Positions 1-12,800 are shown, numbered from the stretch's first letter. The stretch: 22,681 nt of DNA from Candidatus Omnitrophota bacterium (GCA_016196565.1 JACPXK010000096.1:1-22681); one strand, 5' to 3'. Translations and numbers: made by a program. Notes: generated by a model from the sequence alone, not told the origin.

Positions 1-2
1 CG

Positions 3-872
3 CGCCATATGCCGCGTGCCGCAGGGCCGCTTGTGACCCATGAAGTAGAAACGATTACCGACGCGCGCGATGCCGAGGTTGTGCTCACTGCCGGATTGAA
101 AATCAGCACAAAACTCCCGGTCCTTAATATGGCGCTAAATGGCGGCTATCTTAAAAAGCTTCCCATTGGCGGCGCCATGGCCACTGTATTTCTTCTGGCG
201 ATGTATCCCGAATTAAAAGGGCAGCTTGGCGAATCGTATGTGGGGACCGAAACGGAGTTTCAGCTGGCCAAATCGATTATCGAAGAGGCGAAAAGAAAAG
301 GCATTGAGCTGGTGCTTCCCGAAGATTTCGTGATTACCAAAGGAAATGTCAAAGACTTGATGGAACAATCCGCGGAACTGACCCGGGCATTGATCAATGA
401 AGACAATGAATTGATCGGGACGGTCCCGGAAGGATGGATGGTGGTCGAGAAAAAAGACGGGACAAAAGAAATTCAGCCCAGTCTATCGGATACGGTGACC
501 TTGATTGAAAATGGCAAAGTGGTGGGGCATGTCCCGGACGGTTGGAGCATTATCGATATCGGAGAAAAAAGTTCTGAAAAATTTGACAAGATCGTCAAGG
601 AAGCCAAAAAAGTTTTTTGGAACGGTCCTTTAGGTGTTTTCGAATGGGAAATCGGAAAAAAGGCGACCCGGAGCGCAAGCCGGACCGCAGCCAAGGCAAA
701 AAATACCGTTGTCGGAGGCGGCGATACGATTGCGGCCGTGGATGAAGAAGGGCTTACCGAAGAGATGCTCCATTCGTCAACCGGGGGTGGCGCATCGATT
801 ACGATTTATTCGGGCCAAGAACCCAAGGCGCTTCCCTATGTGCGCGCGACATTAGAAAACACAGAGATTTGG
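3..872 (+). other. Domain: phosphoglycerate kinase (N-terminal part missing)
   Basis: This domain interconverts 3-phosphoglycerate and 1,3-bisphosphoglycerate using ATP/ADP. Visible motifs run from the hinge through the C-terminal nucleotide-binding lobe: LTAGLKIS (canonical GGAKVS; the lysine is kept but GGA is altered), LPIGGAMATVFL (canonical IGGGMAYTFL), VFWNGPLGVFEWE, VVGGGDTIAAV at about 708-740 and the closing STGGGAS at about 777-797. The order and spacing match known PGKs. An unusual insertion at about 380-540 contains two related copies of a (T/H)VP(E/D)GW segment, where PGK normally has one. The substrate-binding N-terminal lobe lies outside the window, so its integrity cannot be assessed. 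Confidence 0.9.
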
Positions 873-3800
873 GTTCCAAAGCACCGGCTTCGGCAAGCCG
901 ATTTCGGGTTTTTCTCTTTTCTTAAAAAATTATTTCCCGCCATTAAGGCCTTCTTGCGTGAATTGAACTCCAAGCCGGATAAAGTCATCATCTATGGAAA
1001 CTCTGCGCGTGCCAGAAGTTATCTTTGGCACAATGCCGTCCGGAATAGTCAAAAACCCTGGTATCTGAGAATTTTGCGTAAAAATGATTTTGAAATTACG
1101 GCGGTTATCGGCGCCAAACAAGATGAAACTTTCCTCAAGGTCCTTGGCCATGACAGCCCTCACACCCAAGATTTTTTTGAAGACCGCCTGAATCCGAAGA
1201 TCAAACGCAATCATGAAATTAACTTTAGCCTAGGCCAGCGGTGGATTAAATTTTATGGAAATCGGAAAACGCGTGTTCTCGAAAATGTCCCTTCGGGAAA
1301 AGAGCTTGCCGAGATTGTCGATGAGGCCGATCGTATTATTATCGCGGACGAACTCGAAGATAATTTAAAATTGGCCGGGACATTCGCCCAAGCGAGCAAG
1401 AAAAAAGTCAAAATTGAAATTGCCACCGACCGGTATGTCGAGGGTGCCGATGCCTACGCGGTTCCGGGCGATCCCAATGGTCCCTCCGGGCAAATTACGG
1501 CGTTGACCCCGGCATTCATGACCTCCGCCCTTACGGTGATCGACGCGCTCGGTGAATATTTGCCGATTGATGGCGGGCATATCACGGGTTTGGAACGCTT
1601 CACTTTGTCCCAGGCAGTCACAACCGGAGCGTCGGTTCCTAAAAGGATTGATACTAATTTCAGTGCTTCGGCAATGACCAATATTGTGCCGGCTTCCAAC
1701 CTCGCCCGGCAAATGCAAAAGACACTTAACAAAGTGCGTCCTGACATCGGAAAAAGTTTCACGGTTTCTTATTACCGCGTTCCTCACTCACAAGGAGGAG
1801 CCGTCGCCCTTTCGCTTAACTTGACACAAGCCACGAGCGCCAAAAAGGTAACTAAGATTCTCAAGCAAATCACGGCGGACCCCAGGTATCAAGGCCGGAT
1901 TGCCGTCAGCACTAGGACATTGGCCTCAAACATGGTGGCGGGACGTCCGGAGATAGCGATTATCGATCCTTCTCAAATCGTGCTTACCGGTGATAATCAA
2001 ATGATTGAGATTGTGATTTGGCAAGACCCTGACTGGGGGCAAGCCAATCAAGTGGCCCAAAGAAATCGATCGGTCCACCGGCGGTCAAAAAAAATAAAAC
2101 GGTGGGCCCCGCCGGCTCCGGCAAAAACAGAAGCCAAACCCATACGCCGGCCGGAAGATTTGACAAAATATCTTGAGCCCACTCCAGATTATCTTGTCGA
2201 CCCTTACCGGCCTCGATTGACAGATCCCGTGACCGGAAAACCGCGCAAGCGCGTTGTGGGTTTAAACGGTCCGGGGAGAACGGGAAAAACACTTTTTTGG
2301 TATTGGTTCGGTGCTTCTCAAAAATACAAAGATGAAGCGCTAAAGCATTCGATTTTGCCGGAAGAAATCGGGATCTTTGGAGATCCGGAAAAAGATGATT
2401 TGGAAGTAGGGGCCATCAATGGGATTAGTGGATTGGAAAAAATATTTGATACCTATCAACATTTACCGGAGCCGGAAGCTCTTATTCAAACTTGGCTGCA
2501 ATTCCTTACGAAAGATGATGTTCAGGGGAAATTTTTCCCTCATTTGAGCCAGGAAGACGCGCCGGGTAAATATTACGGCATCGACGAAGAAACACAAACG
2601 GCTTGGATTAAATTGCACCCCGAAGGGAATCGAATTCCTCTTCTCAACATACGGGGCTCTAAGGCCATTCCCTGGAAAAAATATGGCGTTGAAATTGTGA
2701 TTGAAGCGACGGGAGGGGCAACCGAAAAAAAGAAGGCAAAAGCCCTGCATATGAAAGGAGGGGCCAAGAAGGTAATTGTTTCAGCGCCGGGGAAAGAGAT
2801 GGATGCCTCCATTACGATTGGAGTCAATGAATATGATTTAAAGCCCGGCATTGACATTATTTCAGCGACTTCCTGCACCACAACCTGCATTGGAGGTGCC
2901 ACAAAAATAGTCGACACTATTTTTGGAATCAGACGCGGCTTGATGGGAACTTGGCATGCTTTTACGGACGAGAATGCGGCGGAAGATGAATCCAAGAAAA
3001 ACAAAGACCGTCATCCTTCGGTTAAAACCAATATGGTTTTTACGTCCACGGGAGCTGCTGTGGCGATCGGCGAAAGTGTTCCCTCCGTTCGCGGCAAATT
3101 GAATGGTTTGGCCGTCCGGTTTGGCAATCCCTCAGCATCTTTCGGCGAACTTACGTTTGAGGTAGAACGCACTACAACGGTTGAGGAAGTCAATAAGGCT
3201 TTTGAGATTGCCGCTAAGGATGGCCGCTTTTTCATTGAATATTATAAAGAAGGCGTTCCTTTCTCAGGGACTCTTGTAGGCAATCCCCATACGGGTATTT
3301 TCGTTTCTGACCTTACCCGTGTTTCTGAGGATGGCCGGATAGTGACCATTGTTCTCGGTTATGACAATGAGTGGGGATTTTCGGGCGGACTTCGCCGCTT
3401 GGCGAGCAGAGAAGCCCGTGTTATTGATGAAGAAGAAAAAGATTTGCCTCCTCCGCCGGGAGAATCCAAAAGACCGCAGTATCAGCCTGTTTTTGTAGAA
3501 AAACCGTCCGAAGGCGATAAAAGTCTGCATAAGACAACTAGCCTTCCGATTTGGCTGACAAAAACTCACGAGCTTCATTTTGGCAAAGGAATGATTGTGG
3601 GGGATGTTTCGCCCGTTTACTTTGATCAACTGGGAAATTTCATCATGGACAAAACTGCGGTGCAGAACCATCCCGATCAAATTGCTTATATGGTTTATCA
3701 CGGGGTTTATGCTTCGGAAGAAGAAAAAAATTTCTTTGAAAGCCGGGGCATGCGGCGCGATCTTACCGTGATTGTGTCCGGGGTTTTAATCGGAAAAGTG

Positions 3801-6800
3801 GCGGACAAAGAATTCTCACGTGTGCGCGGGCATATTCATCCGACGCCCGCCGGCTGGAAAAGAACGCCTCAATCTGAAATTTACCGGGTGGTATCGGGCA
3901 ATCAAGTCACTATCACTGTGGAAAAACCGGGTACAGAAGATGGACAGGCGGAGCGTATTGTTCCCATGGTTCGAAGGGAAGGTCAAAACGCGCCGATTCC
4001 TTCCAACTGGAAACATATGTTTTCCAATACGGGAACGGAAACGGCTGTCACAGAAAATATTGTCGCCATAGAAGTTACTCCCGATTATTCCCCGGTGGCC
4101 CAGTCGCATGGTTTGGGGGTTTACTACGTCCAGGACAAGACCAAACTGGCCAGATTTTTGAACCGGTTTTATTCCTTTCTCGAAACACCGTTTGAAAAAA
4201 CCGGAGATTTCTTAAAAGACCATGAAAGAACGGTCCGCAGTGTCCGTTCCGCCGTGGAAGTCCTGAATTATTGGTCCGGCACCCAAACGGCGCAGGATTG
4301 GTTCGGCCGCGACGCGATGGAATGGGCGGCCGGTCAATTGACAACCCGGCTTAATGCTTTTATGGCCGCGGTTCCTGAAAAAGCAGAAGGCCGGGAAGGC
4401 CTGACGGATTATTTCAAAAACAGAACGCGGGACGCGCTCAATAATCTACGTCCGCTTGCCTGGAAACCGGAAGGAAAAAATGATTTGGCGCTTGTGAGCG
4501 CAAAACTCGAAACCGAACTGGGCCGTATTCGAGGCCAGCTCCTTAGCATGCAAGGCGGCATGCGGCTTATCGGAAAAGTTTTTCCGCAGGCGACACAGGT
4601 CACGGAAGGTGAGGACGGGCTTGCCAATATCCTTCGGGCCGCATACCGGCAGCTTGATGAAGTATTAATGTCTCCCAAACCGCAAGAAACCGGAGCCGGT
4701 GCGGTTGACCGGATTATCAAAATTTATGACGGGGCTGTGAACACCCTATTAAACCGCGTCGATTTTTCGGGAGATTCTCATGCGGGTTCGCGTTCACGCA
4801 TAGAACAATTACTCGCCTTGGTGGAAAGCCTTCAAAACATTCTGGAGCTCGCTCGCGCCACCGATTGGACGCTTCAAAAGATTTTAAGAGAAACGCCGGG
4901 AAAAAGCTTATCAACCCAAACTTTCGAGATTTCCCGTAATACTGTTATCGACGTCCTTTTTGCGGTGACAGGACGTTTGCATAATCTTATTGTTCCGATA
5001 CTCGGGCAGTTGGAAGAAGGAAGTGTCACCGACCAAGACGAAAAGAAAAAACTCGAGCGTCAAAAAACTTTCTTGGTCGGGATCCATCAAAGGCTTACGA
5101 CCCTGACGGGGGTCGTTTCAGGCTCGATGACGCCGGCAGATTTTTCCGAGGCCGACAAATTATATCTGACGATTCGGGAGGTCGAAAGCGCACAGCGCGG
5201 GCTTATCCGGCTCATTCCACCAGCGGAGTGGGTGTTGAAAAAAGGCCTACAAGTTTCCGGCGCGGCAATGGACACTGTCACAGGCGCCCATCAAGTGGAC
5301 ACTGCTTTACCGCCTGTGGTGCAGGAAGCTGCTGCCGAAAGCGCGGCGGCGAAAGTTACGGCTCCGCCACTACCAGTGACGGGACGCATTCGCGTTTTGA
5401 AAAATCCTAATTATGAAGACGTTCCTCCCGTGGAATGGAGTTATTCTCCCAATGACTTGCCGGCGCCTTCCGACACGCTTTTTCCGCCGGACGTGCCTCT
5501 TGGCGAAGCATTCCGTAGAAATCCGGATGAAATTGCCTACGCGCTTAGCCATGATGAAGCCTTTGAAAGGGAAGTTCCGTGGGCCTATGACGTGATGCCA
5601 GATCGGTTTGCCAAATGGATCAATCGAATGAAAGCTGTGAACCGGCTTATTTTCTGGGCCCGTACTACTTCGGGTTGGCTCGAATCTTTTGCTGCCCGCA
5701 TGGAGAGCACTCCTTCTGTTGCTGATGCGACTCCGCCAGCTTCGAAGCCCGAAACTGCCGCGCCTGTTTCTGACGTTAAGCCCGAGATATCACAAAGCAC
5801 GCTTGCCCGCGGGCTTCGTGTTCCGCCGTCAATTCTGAATTGGCTTGTTAAGGAAATCGGCAGGATCATTAAGGTCCTGCAAAATCTCATGAGACGTGTT
5901 TATGTCAAATTACGGAAAGTCAGAAATAGGTCTATCGACAAATCCACCGCGCATCGCTTTGCAGGAGCGGCCCAAGAGGTCATTGATATTTTGCGTGAAA
6001 AAATGTGGCGCCATAAACCTTCCACCGAGATCGAAAGAAAATTGGACGCCCTGGAGCTTTTCTTCGACGATCTTAATTTTCAAATTGAAAAGGCCCGCGT
6101 CGGAATTGGGGGAGGAAGAAATATCACGCCTCATGCAAAAGGAATCATTCGCCGTGGAAAACAATGGCTGGGACTCACAGATGTTTCTGTGTCCGCCGGG
6201 CGTATGATGACGGAAGCCATGAAAGGACAAAGCAGTTGGCTTCATCAATTAACACATTTCGCCCTCGTGGTCCGTACCAGCGAGCTGGACGACACTTTAA
6301 TTCATCTACTAACTTCCTTTGTCGGAAAGAAAATGGACCAAGTCTGGGCTTACGTTATTGCCGACCCCACGCTGGGTGGTCTGGATGACTGGCTGGCACG
6401 CAGGCAACAGAACATTGAAGAAATTATTTATGGTATCGAGACCGTCCGCATGGCCGCTGAAATTCTCGGCAAGTCCCAAGATACGGCGCGGGCTAATATT
6501 ATTTATTCCGTGGTGGAAAAATGGATTACCGAGCTGGAGCTTATCGAACGGGCCGGGAAATTTACCGTATTTGTCGACACGCATTTTGGAATTGCTGAAA
6601 AAAGAAAACTTGCCCAAACCGCGCCTTTCCTTCTAACGCCGGGCACGAGCGCGAAGAGTTTTGTCGCGGGTTTTGCCGAACAATATTCGAAAGTCGATTA
6701 TTCCGCCGTTGATATTGTCCGGCTTACATCACTTCGCGGTCAAGCTTCTCTCAAGTTTGCCGGCTGGGCGCTTCGCCATTCCGCCCATACGAGCCGGAGG

Positions 6801-9800
6801 ACTCAAACCCTTCTTGGAATCGCGCAGCCCGATACGATTCGGGACCCTTCCGAAACCTTGCCGGAGCTTACCGAGCCTTTAGAAGAGTTACAAGAAATCG
6901 AAATTCGTAGTCTTTTCGACGATTCAAATGAAACCGTCAATCTTGCCAATCACAAGGCCTTAAAAGTCAAAGGGGAGTCTAAAGGCTGGGTGGATGGATT
7001 TGGCAAAGCCAAATCAAGCAAAAGAAGCGAAATACGCACAATATCAAACGCGGTTTTCTTTAATCCTGCTGCTACGGCCGTGGCGACGGCCCATACGGAA
7101 GTGACAAAAATAGTAAAAAGAAAAAATTCCCGTGTGCGTTTGGCCGCCCAAGATGTTTCGGATAAAGATCCCTTTAGACAATACGGTCCGTTCACGGGGG
7201 ATGTTCCGGCCGGCGAGATCAAAAAAATACCAGGAGTTAAGTCCGTTCTTATCAATCAGGATTTTCGCCATGACATTCAAAAGGACCGCGACCGCCAAAA
7301 GCTTGTGAATAAAATCCAAGCTTCTTTCTTAAACGATCTTACGCCGGTTTACTTTTTGAAGAGTAGGGATGCCATCGGTGTCCGGCAGGAAATAAGCCAG
7401 TTGGCCCAGGGCTTGCGCAAAACCGGCCTTCCGCCTTTTAGCATTCGTAAAATCCGGTTCGTGTATGGCGGAAAAGATCCGGCGATGGCGCGTGAAATCC
7501 GGAGTTCGGTAAAACGTGAAATGTTCGGTGCTTTGTTTTTCTTGCGCTGGTTTTTCGGCTGGCTTTTCCGGCCGCGGGTTTTCTATCAAGCTCAGCCTAA
7601 GGATGAAGTGTTGCGGGCCTTTGACGGGGTTTACTTCGCCCCGTCTACTTTCCGCCGCGGATTTTTTGCGACACTCAACCCTTTCTTGAAAAATTTGGCG
7701 AAGTCCTGGCGGTCTTTTATCGTGATTGCGGATGCGGGCCAAGAAGCGCCGCTTGCCAAAGCCGAACAGCTTACGGATTTAGAGCGCACACTTAGTAGAA
7801 AACAAGCTCGTTTAACCATTGCCGCAAGTTTTCCGGATTTAGGAAATCTTGGTGTTACTTCCGGTGCTTCCAAGCCGAACGTCATTTTAGGCTCCCAAAT
7901 TACAGGCCGGTTTGTTCCGGCTAAAAGGCTGGCTGCCAATGGAATTCGTTTTGCCTTTGCGGGACATTCCGAACAAAAACTCAAGCCGGAGATTATCAAT
8001 CAAAAAGCCCGTTGGCTTCTTGCCGAAAGCATACGGCCGGTGATCCCTGTGGGTGAAAAAACACCTGCCGCGATTGAACTAGAACTTGAAAAATTATTAA
8101 GGGGTTTTACCGCCGCCGATGTGCTTGACACCGTCATTATGTATGAGCCGCCGGACGCGATTGCGGGATCAGGAGGTAAAGCAGTAGATCCCGAAACCGT
8201 GAACACGCGAATTGAATGGCTTCGCCGTATGTTGGCTCACCGTTATGGAGAAGCTACCGCCGGCCGGGCCCAATTAATTTATGGCGGAAGTGTGAGTCAG
8301 TTCAATGCCGCGGAGCTTTCGAAGCAGCCTGAAGTCAAAGGATTGGCCGTCGGAAGTGCCAGTGTGAATCCTGCCGTGTTTGCGGAAATTGTCCAACCCA
8401 TGGAAAAAGGAGGAACAGGCCTCTCGAAATTGGAGGCTCAATTGTCCGGGGAAAATTGGCAGAAGGCTTTAAAACAAATCTTGCGATTTCTCGCCGCCAA
8501 GAAAGAAAATTCACAACATGCCGCGCTTGTTGCTTCGGCCATCCGTCGTCAGCCTCATTACAAAAGGATTCATTACCGTTTGCTGGAAGACCGGTATCAG
8601 GATCACACTCATCCTTCAGTTCGAGTGGCTGTAAGAACCATTCTAAAAGAATTGGGTCCTATTGATGTACGCCGCGATTTGATGCGAATCGATTTTGAAC
8701 AAAACATGGAATCCAACGGTGTTGCGACAAAGTCAACCGTGACTGTGGCTGCGGCGGTGAAAGATCATGATAGAGTCGGTAAAGGATTCCAAGAAGAAGA
8801 AGAAATTAAAGAAGCGGATAAAGCGGAAACTGATGCCATCGCTCGTGATACGCGGGAAGGCGTGGCCATTCAGGGAAAAGTGGCCATGGAAAATCACTTT
8901 ACCGAAGGCGGCGGCCGCGATGTCGTGATGGCCGATAATGCGGGCGATATAACAAATCCTAGCCACGCTTCTGACGGAGCGATTAAAACCGCAGGAGATG
9001 ACGTGGAAGGAACAGAGAATGTTGCTACAAATAATCACGGCATTCCTTTTGAAAAAATGACGCATAAAGATTCCGGAGGCACTTCGCTTCTTCTTACCGG
9101 AGAAGGTCTGGGATCCATCGGTTATATTCCTGATGCTTACATGCATGTTATCGTGACGCATGTTCCTCCGCAGTTGGTCAAAAGACTTTCCCGTCTTTTG
9201 GATCCGGATGTTTATTCGGAAGACCCGGTTCAATTACGAGAAAATGTGAAAAAAATCCTAACATTCATCGCAAAAGCCAATGGTTTGCGCCGGGGTATCC
9301 AAGATATTGAAATTGTGGTCATGCATCGGGACCGGGAGACGGCGATGGTCCGTGCTTTTGAAGAGTTAGGAGTTACCGTTACGGAAATTGAAGATGGAAC
9401 ATTCGAGCACGGGGTTTACGCCGCGGCCTATGGCCACAAAGAGGCCAACGGCAAACATAAAGTTTTATGGACGGTAGGCGGTGCTCCTGAAGGCGCTTCC
9501 AATTTGGCGGTTGCCGCGGCTTTGACCAAGCAAGGGGCGGTTGGTGCAGGCCGGATTTATTCCAAAGAAATTAATTACACGGAGGCCGGGCATTTATCCA
9601 AAGCCTATAACATGAAACGCCGTTTCGCCTTCCGTGAAAGTGAGCGCAATAACAACGGTGAAACCGAAGTGGATGAAATCCGGCGCCTCAGAAAAGAAAG
9701 CGGCAAAAAAGACGCCGGTGCGATTTTAAAAGGCCAAAAGATTTTTCGTTCGATGGATATTAAAGGCGAAATCCAAACTTCGATCGCCTTCATTACGGGA

Positions 9801-12800
9801 AGCGGTGTTTTCGGAATTCCGGGTGCCCGTAAATTGGAAAATTATAATAACGCCTATCTTGTCAATGTCCTGGAAATTCAAGGAGATTCCGAATCGGGCG
9901 GGACCATCGGCCTTTCTCAGCGCATTGTCAAAGACCCCAAGAAAATGACCGAGCTCGGAGGCCGCCAAAGAAAAGCACGCCAGGCCATTCGTGACGAACT
10001 TGCGGATATCATGGGAATTCCTCATTACCGCACAGGCCGTCAATATCTTCAAAATCTCACGCCGGGGAAACTTCGCGGTCTTACGCGGCTTATTGACCCC
10101 AAAACCGGAGCCATAAAAATTTTAGCTATCGATCAAGTCGGCGGATTTCAAACGCCGCTTGCCGAATATCATGATGAGCGCGGAGAAGCCAAAGTCGTTT
10201 CTGCAGATGATGTGACGGGTAGTAAGATTGCTATTTCTAACATTCTTAGTGGAGATGGGACCACGGTGTTGCATGATCCGATTTATGGCGCACGTCAATC
10301 GGTCAATGCCGGTGCTGTGCCGCGTAATACAGCGTTAATGTTTCGTGTTGAAAAATCGACGCCGGCAGGTGCGCCTGCTGAACGGGAACCGGGCTGGACC
10401 ATGGCCGAGCTCAAAGCAAGCGGTACGGATAATCTCGCGAAACTTTTGGTTTATTTGGACGTGGATGATCCCGAATACATGAAAAAACAACTTGATTTGG
10501 TCCATGAGGTTGCCCGGGAAGCGGCAACGTATGACGTGCTTTTAATGGTCGAGTGTTACAGCTTTCAACGACCGTCGGAAAAAGAGGAATTTGCCCGCAT
10601 CGAAAAAGCGCACGGAAAAGATTCTAACGAATATAAAGCAATGCGGCTTCGCTACGCGCGCCGCCAGGCCAGAAATGCCATTCAAGCTGGTTATGTGTTA
10701 AGCCCTTATGCGGATATTCTTAAACTCGAATTTCCCGGCGATATTGATTTGATGCCGGACGAAGAACTTTGGGAAAATTTGCGTCTCATGAACCGGCTTG
10801 CGGACAAACCGTGGGTGCAATTAACTGCGGGGGTCGATTTTAAGGTCTTTGAACGCCAGCTTCGAATGTCCATGAAAGCGGGTGCCAGTGGTTATGCGGC
10901 GGGCCGGGCCATTTTTAAAGAAGCCTTGATTGAACCTTCCCCGGAAGCCCGCGATCATTTTCTCAAAACCACCGGGGTTCAAAGAATGAAAATTATTAAT
11001 TCCATTGTGGATCGTTATGCGACACCGGTTATCCGGCATCGGCGAGATCGCGGCAAAACTCCATGGCGCAACTTGCGTTGGGAGGATATTGCCGTTCCGG
11101 AAGAACGATGGTTTGAGAAATATCCTGATCATTCTGTGGCACATAACACCTCGATTCCGAGAAAACCATTGCCCACGGTGGATGAGGTAATGAATAAAGA
11201 AATGAAAAAGAATCCTATTCACCGGGATTCGCCGGCTTCCATCATTCAAGCTTATCAGCGCGATTTGGATAATCTCCCAACGGAATTGGCAATTGGGAGA
11301 GAAAACTTCCTAAATCTTTCACCCGGAAAATTGCGCGGGCTTCACGGCATCACCTTTGGCGAAGGGGAGGATGAAGGTCTTGCAAATATTATGGCCATGG
11401 ACCAAAGCAATTCCTTCCGGCGTTTTCTGATAGCGCAAGAAAAACGGCGCCGGATGTCAAAAGGCGACATCAAATACCGTCCTTCTTACGGCGAATACCT
11501 TGCTCCCAAAAAAACCCTTGTAAAAAAATCGGGGGATCTTCCGACCGGAATTCTCATCGATATTCCTTATGGGGCCCTTGATATTGTGAGCGAAGGAATA
11601 TTGCCGCGCGATACCGCTTTAATCGGACGTCTTGAAGAATCCTACGATCCTGCACCGGCAAAGCGTGAACGCGGACTTACCGTTGCGAAACTCAAACGAA
11701 TGGGAAATACGGGCGTAAAAATACTTTTTTACATGGATGTTGAGAATGAACCGTTTACCCGTCAACAGCTTGAACTGGCCAGGCAGATTAAAAAAGAAGC
11801 CGATGAGGAAGGAATTCTTCTTTTGGTCGAAGAATTAACTTTCCTGCGGGAGGGAGAGACAAAAGATAGCCCCGAATTTATAAAACGCCAAAGGATTAAC
11901 GCCATACAATCCGCCCGTCTGTTACGTCCCTTCGCGGATATTCTCAAATTGGAACCTATCGTAGGAATAGAACAAGTGAACGGTGTTAAGATCGATTACG
12001 GTAAATGGCTCAACGCCGCCGCCGGCCGTGATCCTTGGGTGGTGCTGAGTGCGGGAGAATCTTTCGATAAATTTATCGTGAAACTGAGAGAACTCTTACA
12101 TTATGGTGCCATAGGGGCTATGGTCGGCCGTGCGACATGGCAGGAATTTTTTGAAAAAGGCGAAGATTGGCTGGGTGTTATTGGGCGTTCGCGGCTTCGA
12201 GAATTGGATCAAGCCGTGCGCCAGTATGGTATTCCATGGATGAAACGGTTCAGCCTTACGCACGCGGACATGCGCGCCGCAGTTCAGCCTGGCTGGCATC
12301 TTGCCGGCACTAAACCCACTCCTCGCCGTTCTGAATTACGAGTTACGCCTCCACGCTCGGAAGCTCGAGCCATTAAGCTGCCGCAAGCGAAGCCGCCGGT
12401 TCCAAGTGCCTTTTCGGAAATAGGGGATTGGCAAGCCAAGTATGGCGATGCATTGCGAATGATTAAGGAACAAGTCCTTGGCAAGAACCGGCCTTACTGG
12501 CCGTTTCATTGGGTTATCGTTCATGTGACGGATGGAATCGCTGTTCCCATTCCGGCGCATCTTGTCCCTCATGTCCGGGAATTACTTGAAGCCGATACTT
12601 TATATCCATTCGGGAAACCCGTAGCGCCGGGCACTTCACAAATTGCGTTAGACATTTTGCTGACGAATCAATTGCCCGCTGCTGATGATTCTTTCTATTT
12701 CGGATTGGCGCGCAATTTAATGGATGATCGGGGGCGTTTTATTTCTTTAACGGTTGTAGGCGGCGATCCCGATCTTGCTCAGCAAAGACAACTCGCTTTT

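Noticed and set aside
9..11. ATG at 9 as the start of the giant gene
   Set aside because: The frame is open upstream to the window edge, and the ATG falls inside a PGK domain whose N-terminal lobe is missing, so the real start must be upstream.
2256..2292. GPGRTGKT as a Walker A (P-loop) ATP-binding motif
   Set aside because: It sits exactly at the NAD-binding glycine loop of GAPDH (canonical GINGFGRIGR) and the rest of the domain is GAPDH; no Walker B follows.
8733..9233. 166-residue minus-strand frame opposite the FBPase domain
   Set aside because: It is antisense to a well-conserved GlpX domain, has no recognisable family motif and follows from the codon bias of the plus strand.
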